Below, piece after piece: positions 8,659 through 18,621 of a stretch of 64,000 nt of DNA; position 1 is the first letter of the stretch, and every line of letters begins with the position of its first letter. A model generated the notes under the pieces. The model made no database searches, had not been told where the DNA came from, and saw only the letters and a program-made list of their open reading frames with translations. This stretch comes from an uncultured Bacteroidota bacterium. Lineage in GTDB: Bacteria; Bacteroidota; Bacteroidia; Bacteroidales; P3. A program made the position numbers and the translations under genes. Location of the stretch: positions 19,391 to 83,390 of the forward strand of contig CACZUZ010000002.1 in assembly GCA_902784465.1 (NCBI GenBank), given 5' to 3'.

Positions 8659-10257
8659 TCATTCTTGGGGTTGGGTTGATTGCTCTTGCGATACATTTCC
8701 TACTGTCCTGAAGACATCGTCTGGGGACTTGGGGCGTATGTCGTCGAGCCAGCGGAAACCTGGGAGCAGACGTTCGTCGGCTGGGAGTTTGTCGGGAGGA
8801 TACATCTTCATATCGGGCGAGACATAGGTCGCGAAGCGGGTAGGTTTACGCTTCTTAAAATAGATACGCATGTCGGAGCCCATACCGGCGTTGACACCGA
8901 GGAGACTTCTGGAGGTCAGTGTGATGGTGTCCTCTGTGGCGTTGTCGGGGACAATACGCTCTGTTTGCTCGTCGATGACATAGTAGACCATGCGTGCCGA
9001 GCCAAGAATGTCGGCATAGAGAGGCTCGCTGCTCTCGAGATAGACATCAGCGTTGCGGCCCTTGACCTGACTGAATTTCTCGGAATCTACACGTTCTATC
9101 GAGAAGACATTAGAACGCAGCTTGACGAGGCGGACGCCAGCCGTGTCGTAGAAGCAATGGATAGTGTCGGCGGTACACTGATAGTCGTCGTACCATACCA
9201 CAGGGTCATGGTAGAGCGTCATCAACGAATCGGTGGCAGAGTAGACCAGCGAGTCGCAGACCATCTGAGCGTCGTTTCGGAAGAGGCGCACGCCACGGTA
9301 GGCACGAGCAGCTGAGAACTGACGGTTCTCGTCGTTGTAGGCGAAGATGGTGTCAGCATGCAAGAAGAGAGAGTCACCCACCGAGTCGATATAGATAATC
9401 AGGGCTGAGTCGGTAACGAAGGAGAGCCTCTCCTCCTGAGAGGTAAGACCCTCATGACCGCGGCAAATAACCATGTTAAGAGTGTCGACGATGACCACAT
9501 GTCCGAAGGAGCGTCCATAATCGGTGTGGTCATTGAAATAGAGTGTGTCGGCAGTCATCCACTTCTGCCTGTCGGTGAGACGGGAAGCCTTGAAGGAGGC
9601 GGCATCATGGGTAGAGGTGTTATATGTACCCTCTTCGCTATAGACCGTCGATGAGTCGCTGATGATAGCGGTTGGTGAGATAAACTGAGCCAGGGCGGTG
9701 TGTGTGTTGTAAAGGAGAGTGTCGGTGTAGAGCCATGCAGTAGAGTCGTGCAGAACCACCTCGTCGAAGAGATAGATGTCTCGGGTGTCGGAATGATAAT
9801 GGCCTTTGCGACTGTCCATGAGAGCGCTGTCGTGGACAGTATGGCCCCAATGGTAGTAGGAAGCCGTGGCGTTGTTGCGGTCGTAGCTGAGAAGGTCAGT
9901 CTTGAGGATGGTGATGCCGTCGACGAGTGTCACGGTGTCGCCCCACACGTCAGCGATACGAGTGGTGCCGTCGTAGATAGCCGACGAGCCGTAGAGAGTG
10001 GTAGTGTCGGTGATGAGTATCGTGACATTCCCGTATGCCTTGAAGATATTGTTTTTGGTATCGAAGGTAGCGCTATCGGTGTAGAGGGTCATGCCGTCAT
10101 GATAAGCCTCGACGTTACGATAGAGAATCCAGACATCGGCATCGTCGGGGTCGCGGCTACCCATATCGGCCTTGTACTCGATGATTTTCTGGGCACAAAG
10201 CGGCAGCGACGCAGCAAGCAAGAAGAATATGATACAGAATTTTAAATAATTACGCAC
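8659..10257 (-). CDS. OstA/LptA-like periplasmic protein
   Basis: An exported protein of 532 residues if translation begins at GTG 10257. That start gives a signal peptide (VRNYLKFCIIFFLLAASLPLCAQ) and lies about 25 bases after a good TAnnTTTG box; the longer open frame to 10485 would begin upstream of the promoter and inside gldJ, so I reject it. The mature part is a chain of short beta repeats built on Y-x-DSATFD and LYGSSAIYDGTT-like units, typical of the OstA/LptA jelly-roll family that moves lipopolysaccharide through the periplasm. Bacteroidetes OstA-like proteins are longer than E. coli LptA, which fits. Lps transport is inferred from the fold family. Confidence 0.85.
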   Translation of the reverse strand: MRNYLKFCIIFFLLAASLPLCAQKIIEYKADMGSRDPDDADVWILYRNVEAYHDGMTLYTDSATFDTKNNIFKAYGNVTILITDTTTLYGSSAIYDGTTRIADVWGDTVTLVDGITILKTDLLSYDRNNATASYYHWGHTVHDSALMDSRKGHYHSDTRDIYLFDEVVLHDSTAWLYTDTLLYNTHTALAQFISPTAIISDSSTVYSEEGTYNTSTHDAASFKASRLTDRQKWMTADTLYFNDHTDYGRSFGHVVIVDTLNMVICRGHEGLTSQEERLSFVTDSALIIYIDSVGDSLFLHADTIFAYNDENRQFSAARAYRGVRLFRNDAQMVCDSLVYSATDSLMTLYHDPVVWYDDYQCTADTIHCFYDTAGVRLVKLRSNVFSIERVDSEKFSQVKGRNADVYLESSEPLYADILGSARMVYYVIDEQTERIVPDNATEDTITLTSRSLLGVNAGMGSDMRIYFKKRKPTRFATYVSPDMKMYPPDKLPADERLLPGFRWLDDIRPKSPDDVFRTVGNVSQEQSTQPQE

Positions 10258-10282
10258 ACTAGCAGTATTAGATAAACAAATG

Positions 10283-10290
10283 CAAAAGTA
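10283..10290 (-). promoter_or_regulatory. Bacteroidetes -7 box for the OstA-like gene
   Basis: Read leftward the sequence is TACTTTTG, matching TAnnTTTG. It sits between the gldJ terminator and the GTG start at 10257, giving a leader of roughly 20 bases and supporting that start. Confidence 0.7.
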
Positions 10291-10303
10291 AGAAAAAAAA
10301 GAG

Positions 10304-10336
10304 AAAGGAAGACATCCATTTAAGGAGTCTTCCTTT
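10304..10336 (-). terminator. Rho-independent terminator after the gldJ-like gene
   Basis: A 10-bp stem (AAAGGAAGAC with GTCTTCCTTT) and 13-base loop lie 25 bases past the gldJ stop; in the leftward direction a run of T follows. A T tract also follows on the other strand, so it may act in both directions. Confidence 0.8.
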
Positions 10337-10361
10337 TTTTCGTATAAAATATAGCAGTGCT

Positions 10362-11921
10362 TTATTTTTCGGCGCGGGGTCCGAGGCGGTCCATAGCGCA
10401 GCGGAAACCAATCCAAGAGGTAGAGCGTTCCTGGTCGTAGAAGCGGCGAGTGCCAGCCTGCATCCAGTAGGCACGGTCGTGCCATGAGCCACCCTTGACA
10501 ACGCGAACCTTGTTGGAGGTCAGCGAAGTGACTTGAGTAGGATTGTCGACATTGCGGCGATACATCATGTTGGTGACACTGTCGGGGTTGGAGAGGTTGA
10601 CGTTTTCCTCATCCTGGCTAACAGCTTCATCCTCTTCATCTTGGCCAACGGAAACCCAAGAATCGATGCCAGCCTGTGCATTATAGTCGTAGATGTTGGA
10701 TGCATAGTCACCGTCGAGGTAGTTGATGTTGTCAGCCTGACGATAGTTACGGCGGTTGAGGTCATCGTCGACATTCTTGTAGACTATGCTACCAGTGGTA
10801 TCGTTGATAGCGATTTCCTCATCGACGTAGGTAGGAGTGCGGTAGACGTTACCACGGAAGGGGTTCTGGTCTTCGCCACCGACGGGGTTCTGGTCCTTAC
10901 GATAGACATCCATGCACCACTCGCTGACGTTGCCAGCCATGTTGTAGAGGCCGTAGTCGTTGGGGAAGTACCACTTGACGGGGCAGGTATAGTCCCAGCC
11001 GTCGTTAAGGTTGCCGGCGACACCCATAGCGTCGCCACGCGAACGCTTGAAGTTGGCAAGGAACTGGCCGTAGTATTTCTTGTTGGCAGAACGGACGCTT
11101 GAGCCAGCCCAGGGATAGGTCTTATGCTCAACGATACGCTCGTCGTAGGTGTTGCCAATCAGACCGAGGGCAGCAAATTCCCATTCAGCCTCGGTGGGGA
11201 GGCGGTAGTGAGGGATAAGGATACCGTCCTCGCGGCGTACCTGACGCGGTTCGCCACCGGCGGTGGGGTCGAGGTTCTCGAGCTCTTTGCGGGTCTCGCC
11301 GCGGAACTGTCCAGCCAGATAGACATCAGTCTGGAAAGCCGACTCGCCACGGAGGTCGGTGAGGTCGAGAGCGATGATGCCAGCGTCGACAAGGATTTTC
11401 TCGTTGACGCGGTCGGTACGCCAGACACAATACTTGGAAGCCTGCTCCCAAGAGACGCCGACGACGGGGTACTGGTCGTAGATGGGGCTTTGGAAATAGT
11501 AGTCCACGAAGCCTTCACGCCAAGCCAGACGGTCACGCCAGCAGTTGGTGTCGGGATAGATGGCGCGGACACGCTCTGGATATTCCTCGCCGTAGGCACG
11601 TTTCATCCAATAGACATACTCGCGATAAGACTGGTTGGTGACCTCAGTTTCGTCGATGTAGAAAGAGGAGACCGTAACAGTGTGGGCGAGGTTATTCCAC
11701 TGGTAGCGGGAATCATCAGATACGCGACCCATGGTGAAAGAGCCGCCCTCGATAAATACGAGGCCTGGAGCGGTAATTTGTTCATTATACTCCGACACTT
11801 CGAAACCGCCCCACTCGGGGTCATTGTAGTTCCAACCAGTGGTGGCGGACTTCTGCTTGCTGCAGCCCACAATGAGGAGGGCGGCTGCCAAGAAGAGAGA
11901 TGCTTTCTTTAAGCTTTTCAT
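10362..11921 (-). CDS. gldJ: GldJ/PorK-like T9SS lipoprotein with sulfatase-modifying-factor fold
   Basis: A 519-residue lipoprotein with lipobox LLIVGC. Residues about 50-515 follow the formylglycine-generating-enzyme fold: FIEGGSFTMGR, FYIDETEVTNQSYREYV, YPVVGVSWEQASKYC, RLPTEAEWEFAA, NMAGNVSEWCMDVY and the terminal RVVKGGSWHDR ... GFRCAM. In the T9SS, GldK/PorK and GldJ share this fold without known enzyme activity and form or stabilise the periplasmic ring under the outer membrane. Flavobacterium places gldJ beside porU and porV, as here, so GldJ is preferred over PorK. It lies 66 bases after a PorP/SprF gene on the same strand and has its own terminator. Confidence 0.8.
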   Translation of the reverse strand: MKSLKKASLFLAAALLIVGCSKQKSATTGWNYNDPEWGGFEVSEYNEQITAPGLVFIEGGSFTMGRVSDDSRYQWNNLAHTVTVSSFYIDETEVTNQSYREYVYWMKRAYGEEYPERVRAIYPDTNCWRDRLAWREGFVDYYFQSPIYDQYPVVGVSWEQASKYCVWRTDRVNEKILVDAGIIALDLTDLRGESAFQTDVYLAGQFRGETRKELENLDPTAGGEPRQVRREDGILIPHYRLPTEAEWEFAALGLIGNTYDERIVEHKTYPWAGSSVRSANKKYYGQFLANFKRSRGDAMGVAGNLNDGWDYTCPVKWYFPNDYGLYNMAGNVSEWCMDVYRKDQNPVGGEDQNPFRGNVYRTPTYVDEEIAINDTTGSIVYKNVDDDLNRRNYRQADNINYLDGDYASNIYDYNAQAGIDSWVSVGQDEEDEAVSQDEENVNLSNPDSVTNMMYRRNVDNPTQVTSLTSNKVRVVKGGSWHDRAYWMQAGTRRFYDQERSTSWIGFRCAMDRLGPRAEK

Positions 11922-11987
11922 ATAATAAGACTTTTTATTTCTGTTCTTTTACGTCAGACGAAGGGAAAAGTTTCGTTTTTTTGATAA

Positions 11988-12989
11988 TTAGAATGAGGGG
12001 CAGCGGATAGCTTTGACCTTATGCTTCTTTTCGGGGCAAGGCAGAAGTATGCCGAAGGAGATTTCGTGAGCGCCCGATGTGTTGTTGGAGAGTTTGGAGA
12101 CGGTCACGTCGTAGCTGTAGCCGATTTTGAAGTGGTCCTGTTGGAAGCCCACCTGGAAGATGAAGGCGTCGGCATTCTCGATGCCGTTGCGGAACCAGAC
12201 TCCGACGAGGAAAGGCATCCAGTCGAGGTAGAGACCATAGTTGAAGTAGTGGAAGCCAGCCTGATACTGATAGATGAAGTTAGGAGAAAGGATCGGTGTG
12301 CCGAGGCCCAACGAGGAGGTTCGGCGAGCTTCCTCAGCGATATTGATAAGAGCGCCCACGTTGCCGGTGAATTTCATAGGCAGTTGGGTGACGCCATAGA
12401 AGCCGTTGGAAGGTTGAGTGAGGTGAGAAGCAGCGAATCCCGCATACCAGGAGGTGCCATAAACCATGAGACCAGCGTCGAAGTCGAGATACCATTTATT
12501 AGTTTTCTCGGGCATCTGAGCGGAAGTCATACCGGTGAAGCCCATAACCTTATCAATCATATCGGGGAAACGCAGGGCATCCCAATTCAGGCTAGTATTG
12601 ACTATGCCAGCCTTGAGGCCAGCGTTGACCCACAGTTCGCGGGCCAGCTGGAAGCGGAAAGCGTACATCACAGCGAGAGAGCTAGTGGTGAGAGCACCGT
12701 GGTCACCCTGACGGTCGCTCATGACGATAGCGCCTATGCCGCCGTGAAGAGGATCCACATACTGGTCGTAAGAAGCAGACACTGTGGTGAATGCGCTAAC
12801 CAGCGAAGGCCATTGGGAGCGATAGTTCAACGAGATACGAGGACACACTTTAGAACCCGCAAAGGCAGGGTTCATATAAAGAGGATTAGCATAGAATTGC
12901 GAGAAAATCACATCCTGAGCATTCGCGACAGGTAAAGAGGCCACAAAGAGGGCGACAATCAGGACAATTTTTGAGAAATTCTTCATCAT
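11988..12989 (-). CDS. PorP/SprF-family type IX secretion membrane protein
   Basis: Starting at the ATG at 12989 (an adjacent ATG lies at 12986) the protein begins MMKNFSKIVLIVALF with signal cleavage near NAQ; the longer frame to 13016 adds an unlikely leader. The mature start QDVIFSQFYANPLYMNPAFAG is the PorP/SprF hallmark, followed by an outer-membrane beta-barrel pattern and a C-terminus ending KAIRCPSF. PorP-type proteins hold the T9SS ring at the outer membrane; SprF-type proteins assist secretion of particular giant type B adhesins. Which role applies is not decided by sequence alone. It is cotranscribed with the gldJ-like gene and divergent from porU. Confidence 0.88.
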   Translation of the reverse strand: MMKNFSKIVLIVALFVASLPVANAQDVIFSQFYANPLYMNPAFAGSKVCPRISLNYRSQWPSLVSAFTTVSASYDQYVDPLHGGIGAIVMSDRQGDHGALTTSSLAVMYAFRFQLARELWVNAGLKAGIVNTSLNWDALRFPDMIDKVMGFTGMTSAQMPEKTNKWYLDFDAGLMVYGTSWYAGFAASHLTQPSNGFYGVTQLPMKFTGNVGALINIAEEARRTSSLGLGTPILSPNFIYQYQAGFHYFNYGLYLDWMPFLVGVWFRNGIENADAFIFQVGFQQDHFKIGYSYDVTVSKLSNNTSGAHEISFGILLPCPEKKHKVKAIRCPSF

Positions 12990-13325
12990 ATAAGGTAAAA
13001 ATAAGCCTAAAATCAAAAGGCAATATTACGAATATTATTTCATTTTGAAATCCATTTCAGCAAAAAAAAATACAATCAAGTAATTTTCAAGATAATATAT
13101 TTTGCCAAAAAGTATAAGAATAAGTTCAAAAAAGGTAAAAATGAGAGGAAAAACGAGAAATTTGAGTGAGGTGAGATGATAAGTTTCTTCACTAAACAAT
13201 AAAAAAAGACAAACGACGTTTTTGTTCTGCTTTATACGATTAAAATGGCTGCAGGTTTCACCTTCGCAAACATTTTAATTCCTATACCAATCATTTTTTA
13301 TTCTTGCATTCGACAGAAACTATAC
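12990..13325. other. Divergent A/T-rich promoter region between porP and porU
   Basis: This spacer is strongly A/T-rich and free of convincing genes. It must hold promoters for both directions. On the + side the best candidate is TATTCTTG at 13299-13306, one mismatch from TAnnTTTG, 19 bases before the porU start. I see no clear leftward box. Confidence 0.5.
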
Positions 13326-16300
13326 ATGGCAAAGAAAATAGCAATAATACTATATTTATTCATTACATCCGGCTATATAATGGCACAAGGGGTAAGTCAT
13401 TCGGCTTTGCGGGATGGAGAGTGGTGGCGTGTGCGGATCACCGGTGCCGGCATATATGAGCTCGCGGGCAGCACCATGAGCGGGATGACAGGATGCAATG
13501 TGTCCGACATCATGGTATGTGGCAGCATGGGTGGCGAGTTGGCAACGACCAACGGAGAAAGGAGGCCTGCCGACCTGGAAGAGATGGCGATAGAGGTGCA
13601 TGACAATGACGGTGACGGCATCTTCGACAATGAAGACCGCATTGTATTTTACGCCACTGGGGCTGACGGATGGCACTATGACGAGGCAACGGCACGTTTC
13701 GTCCACAAACGGCACCACTATTCGACAGCCAACTACGTCTATGTGAGCCACCGGCAGGGCAGCCATAAACGCATAACCGCTGCCGAATCGCTGACAACGA
13801 CAGGAAACGCGGTTACGACGGCACGGATGCTGGAGGTGCACGATGTCGACCAGGTCAACACCCACCAGTCGGGCCAGATTTGGGTAGGCGAACGCTTCAA
13901 CAGCAATAGCCGAGAGCAGAGCATACCCATCACACTGCCGTCGACACGTAGCGGACAAGCTACCGTACGATATGCACTTGCCTCAGTATCAACAGCTCCC
14001 AGCACTTTCAAGGTCACCATAGGAGGCCAAACCGAGACCCATTCGGTTGGCGGCTATAGACTATACGGCACCAACACAGTCACCCTGCCAGCATCGGCAA
14101 GTACCAGCAGCACCATCAACACCAACATCCAGTTCACTCCGGGCGAGAATATGGCGACAGGCTACCTCGACTATATAGAGGTAGATGCCGAGGTGAAGCT
14201 GCGGGCAGGGGGTACGCAATTGTTTTACAGCACCTATCCGACAGGAGAGGTGAGCAGATACAGTGTCGCCGAAGCGAGTAGTGCGACGAAAGTGTGGGAT
14301 GTCACCGACTACAACAATGTGGCAGTCATGCCCACCACCGTTGAAGGCAGCACGCTAACCTTCACAGCGTTGAACGACACAGCACGACGATATGTCGTAT
14401 TCAGCAACGGTGAGGCCATCAGCGCCAGTTCAATCCAGAAGGTCAGCAACCAGGACCTGCACGGAGCCTCATTGCCCGACATGGTTATTGTGTGCAACTC
14501 CACGCTGAGAAGTGCCGCAGAGAGAGTAGCCAACATTCACAGCATCCACGACAACATGGAGGTGCTGGTAGTGACACAAGAGGAGGTTTTCAACGAGTTC
14601 AGCTCAGGACAGAAAGACCCGATGGCCATACGCGAGATGCTGCGTCATTACCGCAGAAGGGCTGTCGAAGAGGGAGGTCGGACGGTGAGTCATTTAATGC
14701 TTTTCGGGAAAGGGACATACGACAACAGGAATCTGACAGAGAGCAGCATACCCACCCTTGTAACCTACCAGACAGAGGTCTCGTTTGACGATGACGGGAG
14801 CTCGATAACCACCGACGACATCTTTACCTATCTGGAAGATGGCGAGGACGTAGGAATAGGAACGACCATGGATGTGGCAGTGGGTCGCTTGCCAGCCAAG
14901 AGTCTTAGCGAAGCCAACCACTTGGTAGACAAGATAGAGCGATACATCACCAAGAGTGACCTGCCTAATAAAGAGATACGGGGGGACTGGCGTAACATCG
15001 TGGCGCTGCTGGCAGACGATGCCGACCCTAGTTGTCCGCACGACACCTCGTTCACGACCTCGTCGGAATACGTAGCCAAGAACATCCTTGCCAAACACCC
15101 CCAGATGAACATCGACAAGATATACGCAGACTCGTATGCACAGCAGTCGGGAGCCGACGGTTCGTTCTACCCCGATGTCAACAATGCGCTGAAAAAGCGG
15201 ATGGACTATGGATGCCTGTTGCTCAACTACATAGGACACGGTTCATCGCAATACATAGGTACAGAGCGATTCATGATGAAGAGCAACATCAGCAGCTACC
15301 AAAACAAAGAGAGCCTACCCTACTTCATCACCAGCACCTGCACCTTCGGGCGGCATGACGACCCCGCCGAGACGTGCGGGGGCGAGGAGTTTGTGCTTGC
15401 CGACGGAGGCGGCATAGCATGCCTGGCAGCGTCGCGTCCCATATCGCACGTCATGGCTGTCAACAATGACATGATAATGTATGCCCTCGATGCAAACAAC
15501 ACGATAGGAGAAGCCGTGCGGTTGGCAAAGAACCGGAGATACACCACACAAGCCCTTGTCCTGCTGGGAGACCCAGCCATAAAGCTCGACATACCCACAA
15601 ACCGTGCAGTAGTCACGCAAATCAACGACAAAGCCGTTGACAGTCTTAGCGACGACACAGCCCTTGTGCTGTCGACCGTAACCGTGGAGGGAGAGATACG
15701 GGGGGCCGACGGAGAGCTCATGAGCGACTTCGAGGGAGACCTGTACCCCCTAGTATATGACCGCGCCAGAGAGGCCCGCACCCTTGCCAACGACAACGAC
15801 AACTGCGAAGTACCGTTCCTACAGCAGAACAGCCTGCTGTACCGAGGACACACCAATATCGAAGGAGGACGGTTTGCGTTCCGTTTCACGGTGCCGCGCG
15901 ACGTGCCCTATCGTTTCGACTATTCACGCATATCGTTATATGCCAAATCATCCGTCGATGACGCCACAGGAGCATACACGCGGCTAGTGCTGGGAGGGTA
16001 TGACGAAAGCGTTGACCTCAGAGAGGTGCGACCCGAGCTGCGTCTTTTCCTCAACGACACCAATTTCTGCAATGGCGGCATCACCGATGCCAACCCCACG
16101 CTGATAGTGAAGTTGCGCGACAGTGTTGGAATCAATGCCGTTGGCAGCGGATTGGGGCATGACCTGACGGCGGTGCTTGACGGGAACACCAACAACACCA
16201 TAGTATTGAACGACCTGTACGAGACCGACATAAGCGATGAGCGTTGTGGGACAGTGCGCTACAACCTCACAGGGTTGTCGAGAGGACGCCACACGATGAA

Positions 16301-16688
16301 GGTGAAAGCGTGGAACATCTTCAACTATTCGAACCAGAGCGAGCTCACCTTCTATGTCTTTGGCGACGACAGCACAAAGACCGAATACAAGGCCTACCCC
16401 ACCCCAGCCAGCGACCATGTAAAGCTCTCCATAGAGCACAATATCAGAGGCAGCATCAAGAGTGCCACCCTATATATATATGACATGCAAGGCAGGTTAC
16501 TGAGGGTTTTCACGCCGGCTGTAGCAGAAGACAGCTACGTCGTGGGCCCCGTGGACTGGAACCTGACCACTGCCAGCGGGGTACGCATCACGCCAGGCAT
16601 CTACATAGCGCGATTCGAGCTGACGACCACCGACGGCGAGAAAATACGCGAGCAAGGCAAAGTGGTGGTGAGGAAGTTGACCAAATAG
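13326..16688 (+). CDS. porU: Type IX secretion system sortase PorU (C25 peptidase family)
   Basis: From ATG 13326 the protein has 1120 residues and begins with a signal peptide (MAKKIAIILYLF ... IMAQ); the open frame from 13245 adds an implausible leader. A long N-terminal beta-rich region is followed by a gingipain-type C25 domain with His638 in NYIGHGSS and Cys672 in STCTFGRHDD, 34 residues apart as expected for the catalytic dyad. The last ~95 residues are a type A C-terminal domain (PTPASDHVKLS ... GIYIARFEL). PorU cuts CTD signals from cargo at the cell surface and transfers the cargo to anionic lipopolysaccharide. It is followed by porV after 73 bases, the conserved pairing. Confidence 0.95.
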   Translation: MAKKIAIILYLFITSGYIMAQGVSHSALRDGEWWRVRITGAGIYELAGSTMSGMTGCNVSDIMVCGSMGGELATTNGERRPADLEEMAIEVHDNDGDGIFDNEDRIVFYATGADGWHYDEATARFVHKRHHYSTANYVYVSHRQGSHKRITAAESLTTTGNAVTTARMLEVHDVDQVNTHQSGQIWVGERFNSNSREQSIPITLPSTRSGQATVRYALASVSTAPSTFKVTIGGQTETHSVGGYRLYGTNTVTLPASASTSSTINTNIQFTPGENMATGYLDYIEVDAEVKLRAGGTQLFYSTYPTGEVSRYSVAEASSATKVWDVTDYNNVAVMPTTVEGSTLTFTALNDTARRYVVFSNGEAISASSIQKVSNQDLHGASLPDMVIVCNSTLRSAAERVANIHSIHDNMEVLVVTQEEVFNEFSSGQKDPMAIREMLRHYRRRAVEEGGRTVSHLMLFGKGTYDNRNLTESSIPTLVTYQTEVSFDDDGSSITTDDIFTYLEDGEDVGIGTTMDVAVGRLPAKSLSEANHLVDKIERYITKSDLPNKEIRGDWRNIVALLADDADPSCPHDTSFTTSSEYVAKNILAKHPQMNIDKIYADSYAQQSGADGSFYPDVNNALKKRMDYGCLLLNYIGHGSSQYIGTERFMMKSNISSYQNKESLPYFITSTCTFGRHDDPAETCGGEEFVLADGGGIACLAASRPISHVMAVNNDMIMYALDANNTIGEAVRLAKNRRYTTQALVLLGDPAIKLDIPTNRAVVTQINDKAVDSLSDDTALVLSTVTVEGEIRGADGELMSDFEGDLYPLVYDRAREARTLANDNDNCEVPFLQQNSLLYRGHTNIEGGRFAFRFTVPRDVPYRFDYSRISLYAKSSVDDATGAYTRLVLGGYDESVDLREVRPELRLFLNDTNFCNGGITDANPTLIVKLRDSVGINAVGSGLGHDLTAVLDGNTNNTIVLNDLYETDISDERCGTVRYNLTGLSRGRHTMKVKAWNIFNYSNQSELTFYVFGDDSTKTEYKAYPTPASDHVKLSIEHNIRGSIKSATLYIYDMQGRLLRVFTPAVAEDSYVVGPVDWNLTTASGVRITPGIYIARFELTTTDGEKIREQGKVVVRKLTK

Positions 16689-16761
16689 AACCGAAAAAAG
16701 ACAACACACAACAATAAAAAAAAACAAACATCGTTTTAGACAGACACAATAAAAAGAAAAC

Positions 16762-17940
16762 ATGCAAAAGAAATTTTGGAAATATGTTATGGCGATGGTT
16801 GTCGCCATGAGTATGTCAAGCCTGGCATATTCGCAGAGTTACAGTGTGACAGGCCAGAAGAACAATTACATTTCGACAGGTATACCCATCCTGCAGATAG
16901 CACCCGACGCCATCAGCGGCGCACTGGGAGATGCAGGTGCGGCGTACGCACCCAACGCATACGCGGCACACTGGAACAATGCCAAGCTGGCATTTGCGCC
17001 CAAGAGTCTTAGCATCAGCACCACCTACACCCCTTGGCTGCACAAATTAGGGACCGACATGAACTTCCTGTACCTTGGAGGATACTATAAAATCAACGGT
17101 CGTAGTGCTGTGGGGGCATCGCTGACCTATTTCTCGCTAGGCGAGATTGACCACACCGGCGAGGAAGGGCAGCACCTGGGTCAGTTCCACCCCAACGAGT
17201 TCATGTTTGACGTCACCTACGCCATGCGCCTGAGTGACTATCTGGCGCTGGGAGCCACAGGACGTTTCATCCACGATGACATCACCAACGGACTGATTGT
17301 CGAGGACCAGACCACCAAGTCAGCCAATGCCCTCGCTGCCGACGTGGGACTCTACTACCAATACGACGTCGACAAGAGTCAGCAGATAGCTGCCGCATTG
17401 ACAATCAGCAACCTCGGCTCCAAGTTGTCGTACTCGGACGATGACACCGACAACGAGTTTCTCCCTGCCAACATACGTCTGGGCGGCCGCTACACATACG
17501 AGATAGACGACTACAACACCATCAACGCATTGGTAGACCTCAACAAACTGCTCGTGCCGACCCCACCCCTTAAGAATGATGACGGAACGTGGAGCGGAGC
17601 ATACGAGGACTATACCGATTATCGCAACACCAGTTCGATGCTTGGAGCAATCCAGTCGTTCTACGATGCCCCTGGTGGCATGGGAGAGGAGCTGCGCGAG
17701 ATCAGTCTTTCGGCAGGTGCAGAATATTGGTATGCCAACACCTTTGCGGCACGTCTCGGTTATTTCTACGAGCACAAGACAAAGGGAGGACGCCAATACA
17801 TCACCGCCGGTATCGGCATGAAATACAAGAGCATGGACATCGATCTCTCCTACCTTATCCCCACCAGCAATTTCAGCAACAACCCATTGGCCAACACCAT
17901 CCGCGTGTCGTTGACCTTCAATGTGGACAAGAAAAAGTGA
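16762..17940 (+). CDS. porV: T9SS outer membrane shuttle protein PorV (LptO)
   Basis: A 392-residue outer-membrane barrel with a signal peptide ending in SLAYSQS. Hallmarks include PILQIAPDAISGALGDAGAA near the mature N-terminus, GGYYKINGRSAVGASLTYFS, and a barrel-ending strand NTIRVSLTFNVD. PorV collects CTD-bearing cargo from the translocon and brings it to PorU; it is related to the FadL family. It lies directly after porU and before ispF, the order also known in Porphyromonas. A 15-unit heptamer array starts at the base right after the stop codon. Confidence 0.95.
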   Translation: MQKKFWKYVMAMVVAMSMSSLAYSQSYSVTGQKNNYISTGIPILQIAPDAISGALGDAGAAYAPNAYAAHWNNAKLAFAPKSLSISTTYTPWLHKLGTDMNFLYLGGYYKINGRSAVGASLTYFSLGEIDHTGEEGQHLGQFHPNEFMFDVTYAMRLSDYLALGATGRFIHDDITNGLIVEDQTTKSANALAADVGLYYQYDVDKSQQIAAALTISNLGSKLSYSDDDTDNEFLPANIRLGGRYTYEIDDYNTINALVDLNKLLVPTPPLKNDDGTWSGAYEDYTDYRNTSSMLGAIQSFYDAPGGMGEELREISLSAGAEYWYANTFAARLGYFYEHKTKGGRQYITAGIGMKYKSMDIDLSYLIPTSNFSNNPLANTIRVSLTFNVDKKK

Positions 17941-18045
<105 letters not shown>

Positions 18046-18059
18046 ACATCATACAGTAA

Positions 18060-18080
18060 ACGTAAAACGTAAAACGTAAA
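18060..18080. repeat. Three tandem ACGTAAA heptamers
   Basis: Three perfect 7-base units lie 10 bases before the ispF start and 14 bases after the ACGGAGA array. Same period, different unit. Confidence 0.85.
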
Positions 18081-18090
18081 ACCGACAACC

Positions 18091-18570
18091 ATGTTCAGAA
18101 CGGGAATAGGATATGACGTGCATCAGCTGGCAGAGGGGTTACCCCTATGGCTGGGGGGAGTGCAAATACCTCACAGCAAAGGACTTGTGGGGCATTCGGA
18201 TGCCGATGTGCTGATACACGCCATCTGCGACGCATTGTTAGGGGCAGCAGCGTTGGGCGACATAGGGAAGCATTTCCCCGACAGCGACCCTGCCTACAAA
18301 GGCATTGACAGCAAGATACTACTAGGCAAAGTGTGTGAGTTATTGTCCGCCAAGGGATATACCATCGGCAACGTGGATGCGATACTGTGCATGCAGAAAC
18401 CCAAAGTGGCACCATATATTCAGACGATGCGAGAGACCCTTGCCGAGGTGATGAATATTGATGTTGACTCAGTATCTGTAAAGGCGACAACCACCGAACA
18501 TCTTGGATTCGAAGGACGCGAGGAAGGGATATCAGCGATAGCGAATGTGCTGTTGAATCGTGAATCGTGA
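18091..18570 (+). CDS. ispF: 2-C-methyl-D-erythritol 2,4-cyclodiphosphate synthase
   Basis: A full-length IspF of 159 residues. The metal site GYDVHQL and the signature [20 protein letters not shown] are intact, as is GDIGKHFPD near residue 60. It converts CDP-methylerythritol 2-phosphate to the cyclic diphosphate in the non-mevalonate isoprenoid pathway; ispE of the same pathway lies at 42.9 kb. The last residues (NRES) and the stop codon are written by the first units of a GTGAATT-type heptamer array. It follows porV, an order shared with Porphyromonas. Confidence 0.97.
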   Translation: MFRTGIGYDVHQLAEGLPLWLGGVQIPHSKGLVGHSDADVLIHAICDALLGAAALGDIGKHFPDSDPAYKGIDSKILLGKVCELLSAKGYTIGNVDAILCMQKPKVAPYIQTMRETLAEVMNIDVDSVSVKATTTEHLGFEGREEGISAIANVLLNRES

Positions 18571-18601
18571 ATTGTGAATTGTGAATGGTGAATTGTGAAT
18601 A
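18553..18601. repeat. Seven tandem GTGAATT-type heptamers overlapping the ispF stop
   Basis: Seven units run without a break (TTGAATC, GTGAATC, GTGAATT, GTGAATT, GTGAATG, GTGAATT, GTGAATA). The ispF stop TGA lies in the third unit, so the array encodes the end of the protein. Confidence 0.9.
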
Positions 18602-18621
18602 GGAATTAAATAAAGTTGTAA

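Noticed and set aside
8341-8827. Two open frames running through the CTAG repeat
   Set aside because: They stay open only because the repeat period is a multiple of three; the products are simple Leu/Ser/Arg strings and begin in the grpE start region on the opposite strand.
10258-10485. Upstream extension of the OstA-like frame
   Set aside because: It would start inside gldJ, cross a terminator and precede the promoter box; GTG 10257 gives a proper signal peptide.
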